Assembly (NCBI GenBank): GCA_937132145.1 | Contig: CAKZNY010000256.1 | Coordinates: 1 to 5,178, forward strand | DNA: 5,178 nucleotides | From: an uncultured Paracoccaceae bacterium | Lineage (GTDB): Bacteria; Pseudomonadota; Alphaproteobacteria; Rhodobacterales; Rhodobacteraceae | Reading direction: 5' to 3' | Part shown: one piece after another, positions 4,698 to 5,178 of the stretch | Position numbering within the stretch: the stretch's first letter is position 1 | How the letters are laid out: each line of letters opens with the position of its first letter | Position numbers and translations under genes: made by a program | The notes under the pieces: generated by a model | What the model was told of the DNA's origin: nothing | What the model saw: the letters and a program-made list of their open reading frames with translations, nothing else | Databases searched by the model: none

Positions 4698-5178
4698 TTA
4701 GTCCTTCATCACGGCTTTGGCGATGTCGGCAATACCGGCGATCGAGCCGATAAGGCTGGAGGCTTCCAGTGGCATCAGCACGGTTTTGCTGTTGGGCGAG
4801 GCAGCGATGTCGCGCAGGGCTTCGGTGTATTTCAGGGCCACAAAGTAGTTGATGGCCTGAATGTCGCCTTTGGCAATCGCCTCGGAAACCATGCGGGTTG
4901 CGTTGGCTTCGGCTTCGGCGCCACGCTCGCGGGCCTCGGCGTCAAGGAAGGCAGCTTCGCGGGCACCCTCGGCTTCGCGGATCTGGGATTCGCGGGCACC
5001 TTCAGCTTCAAGAATGGCGGCCTGTTTCTGACCTTCGGCCTGAAGAATGTCGGCACGTTTGGTACGTTCCGCTTTCATCTGGCGGGCCATGGCCTCGCTG
5101 ATGTCTGCGGGCGGCGAGAGGTCTTTGATCTCAACGCGGGTAACTTTGACGCCCCACGTCTGGGAGGCCTCGTCGATT
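4698..5178 (-). CDS. Stomatin/SPFH-family protein (paraslipin, QmcA/YbbK-like), C-terminal part
   Basis: The gene is cut by the right edge, leaving about 159 residues. The frame stays open beyond the Met at 5090, and the residues before it ([20 protein letters not shown], then [18 protein letters not shown]) are the conserved end of the SPFH domain, so that Met is internal. Next comes a charged Ala/Glu-rich coiled coil with four consecutive 11-residue units (see the repeat entry). The conserved tail follows: [10 protein letters not shown], then [18 protein letters not shown], then [22 protein letters not shown] proteins of this class are anchored by an N-terminal membrane helix (outside the window), oligomerise into rings or cages and act in membrane quality control or microdomains. 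In E. coli the relative is QmcA, which is linked to FtsH. The adjoining NfeD gene is its usual partner. The promoter must lie upstream, beyond the window. Confidence 0.93.
   Translation of the reverse strand, partial: IDEASQTWGVKVTRVEIKDLSPPADISEAMARQMKAERTKRADILQAEGQKQAAILEAEGARESQIREAEGAREAAFLDAEARERGAEAEANATRMVSEAIAKGDIQAINYFVALKYTEALRDIAASPNSKTVLMPLEASSLIGSIAGIADIAKAVMKD
4914..5045 (-). repeat. Four tandem 33-bp units encoding 11-residue coiled-coil repeats
   Basis: Within the SPFH gene, four consecutive 33-bp units encode [33 protein letters not shown] and [11 protein letters not shown]. The shared pattern is x-x-A-E-G/A-x-x-x-x-x-x with a hydrophobic residue near each boundary. Hendecad repeats like this form long, nearly straight helices in stomatin-like proteins. 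The DNA is visibly repetitive (repeated gcttcgcgggcacc-type words on the + strand), so slippage could change unit number between strains. Confidence 0.8.

Noticed and set aside
4283..4753. 156-residue open frame on the + strand
   Set aside because: It lies antisense to nfeD and the SPFH gene end, is rich in Pro/Arg/Gln with no recognisable domain, and the minus-strand genes there are clear family members.

Overview
The window looks like a chromosomal stretch from an alphaproteobacterium, most likely of the Rhodobacterales/roseobacter type. The evidence is a DUF2125 protein, a phosphate-binding-protein/OmpA fusion, a periplasmic rhodanese carrying CPPFC and CDGPWC motifs, and a LysM-fused amino-acid-type solute-binding protein. 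All of these are recognised from memory of the families, not from a search. By eye the GC content is moderate, in the mid-50s percent over most of the window and close to 40% around positions 300-720. No rRNA, tRNA, CRISPR array, insertion sequence or phage gene is visible.

Layout. Positions 1-549 (+) hold the 3' end of a PstS-like/OmpA fusion gene cut by the left edge. A 164-nt AT-rich gap follows, then an exported rhodanese-like protein (714-1358, +). It runs convergently, 19 nt apart, into a DUF2125 gene (1378-2382, -). The DUF2125 gene is divergent from a ChaC-type gamma-glutamylcyclotransferase (2449-2988, +). The two share a 66-nt intergenic region with a 9-bp inverted repeat that places the same Shine-Dalgarno context in front of both genes. 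The ChaC gene converges, 8 nt apart, with a LysM plus solute-binding-domain gene (2997-4160, -), whose start codon is TTG. Upstream of that, on the same strand, lie an NfeD-like membrane protein (4229-4693, -) and a stomatin/SPFH (paraslipin/QmcA-like) gene (4698-5178, -) cut by the right edge.

How the genes relate. The SPFH and NfeD genes form a classic membrane-domain pair with a 4-nt gap and probable translational coupling. The LysM-binding-protein gene follows after 68 nt that contain two consecutive hairpins, so its expression may be uncoupled from or attenuated relative to the pair. The ChaC-like protein is a cytosolic glutathione-turnover enzyme. The other non-SPFH products are predicted to be exported or membrane-anchored. 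Two of them fuse a solute-binding domain to a peptidoglycan-binding module (OmpA C-terminal domain or LysM), and no transporter permease or ATPase is seen nearby. I see no clear-cut new defence or mobile system. The most interesting items are the two cell-wall-tethered binding proteins, the four-cysteine periplasmic rhodanese and the tandem hairpins after nfeD.
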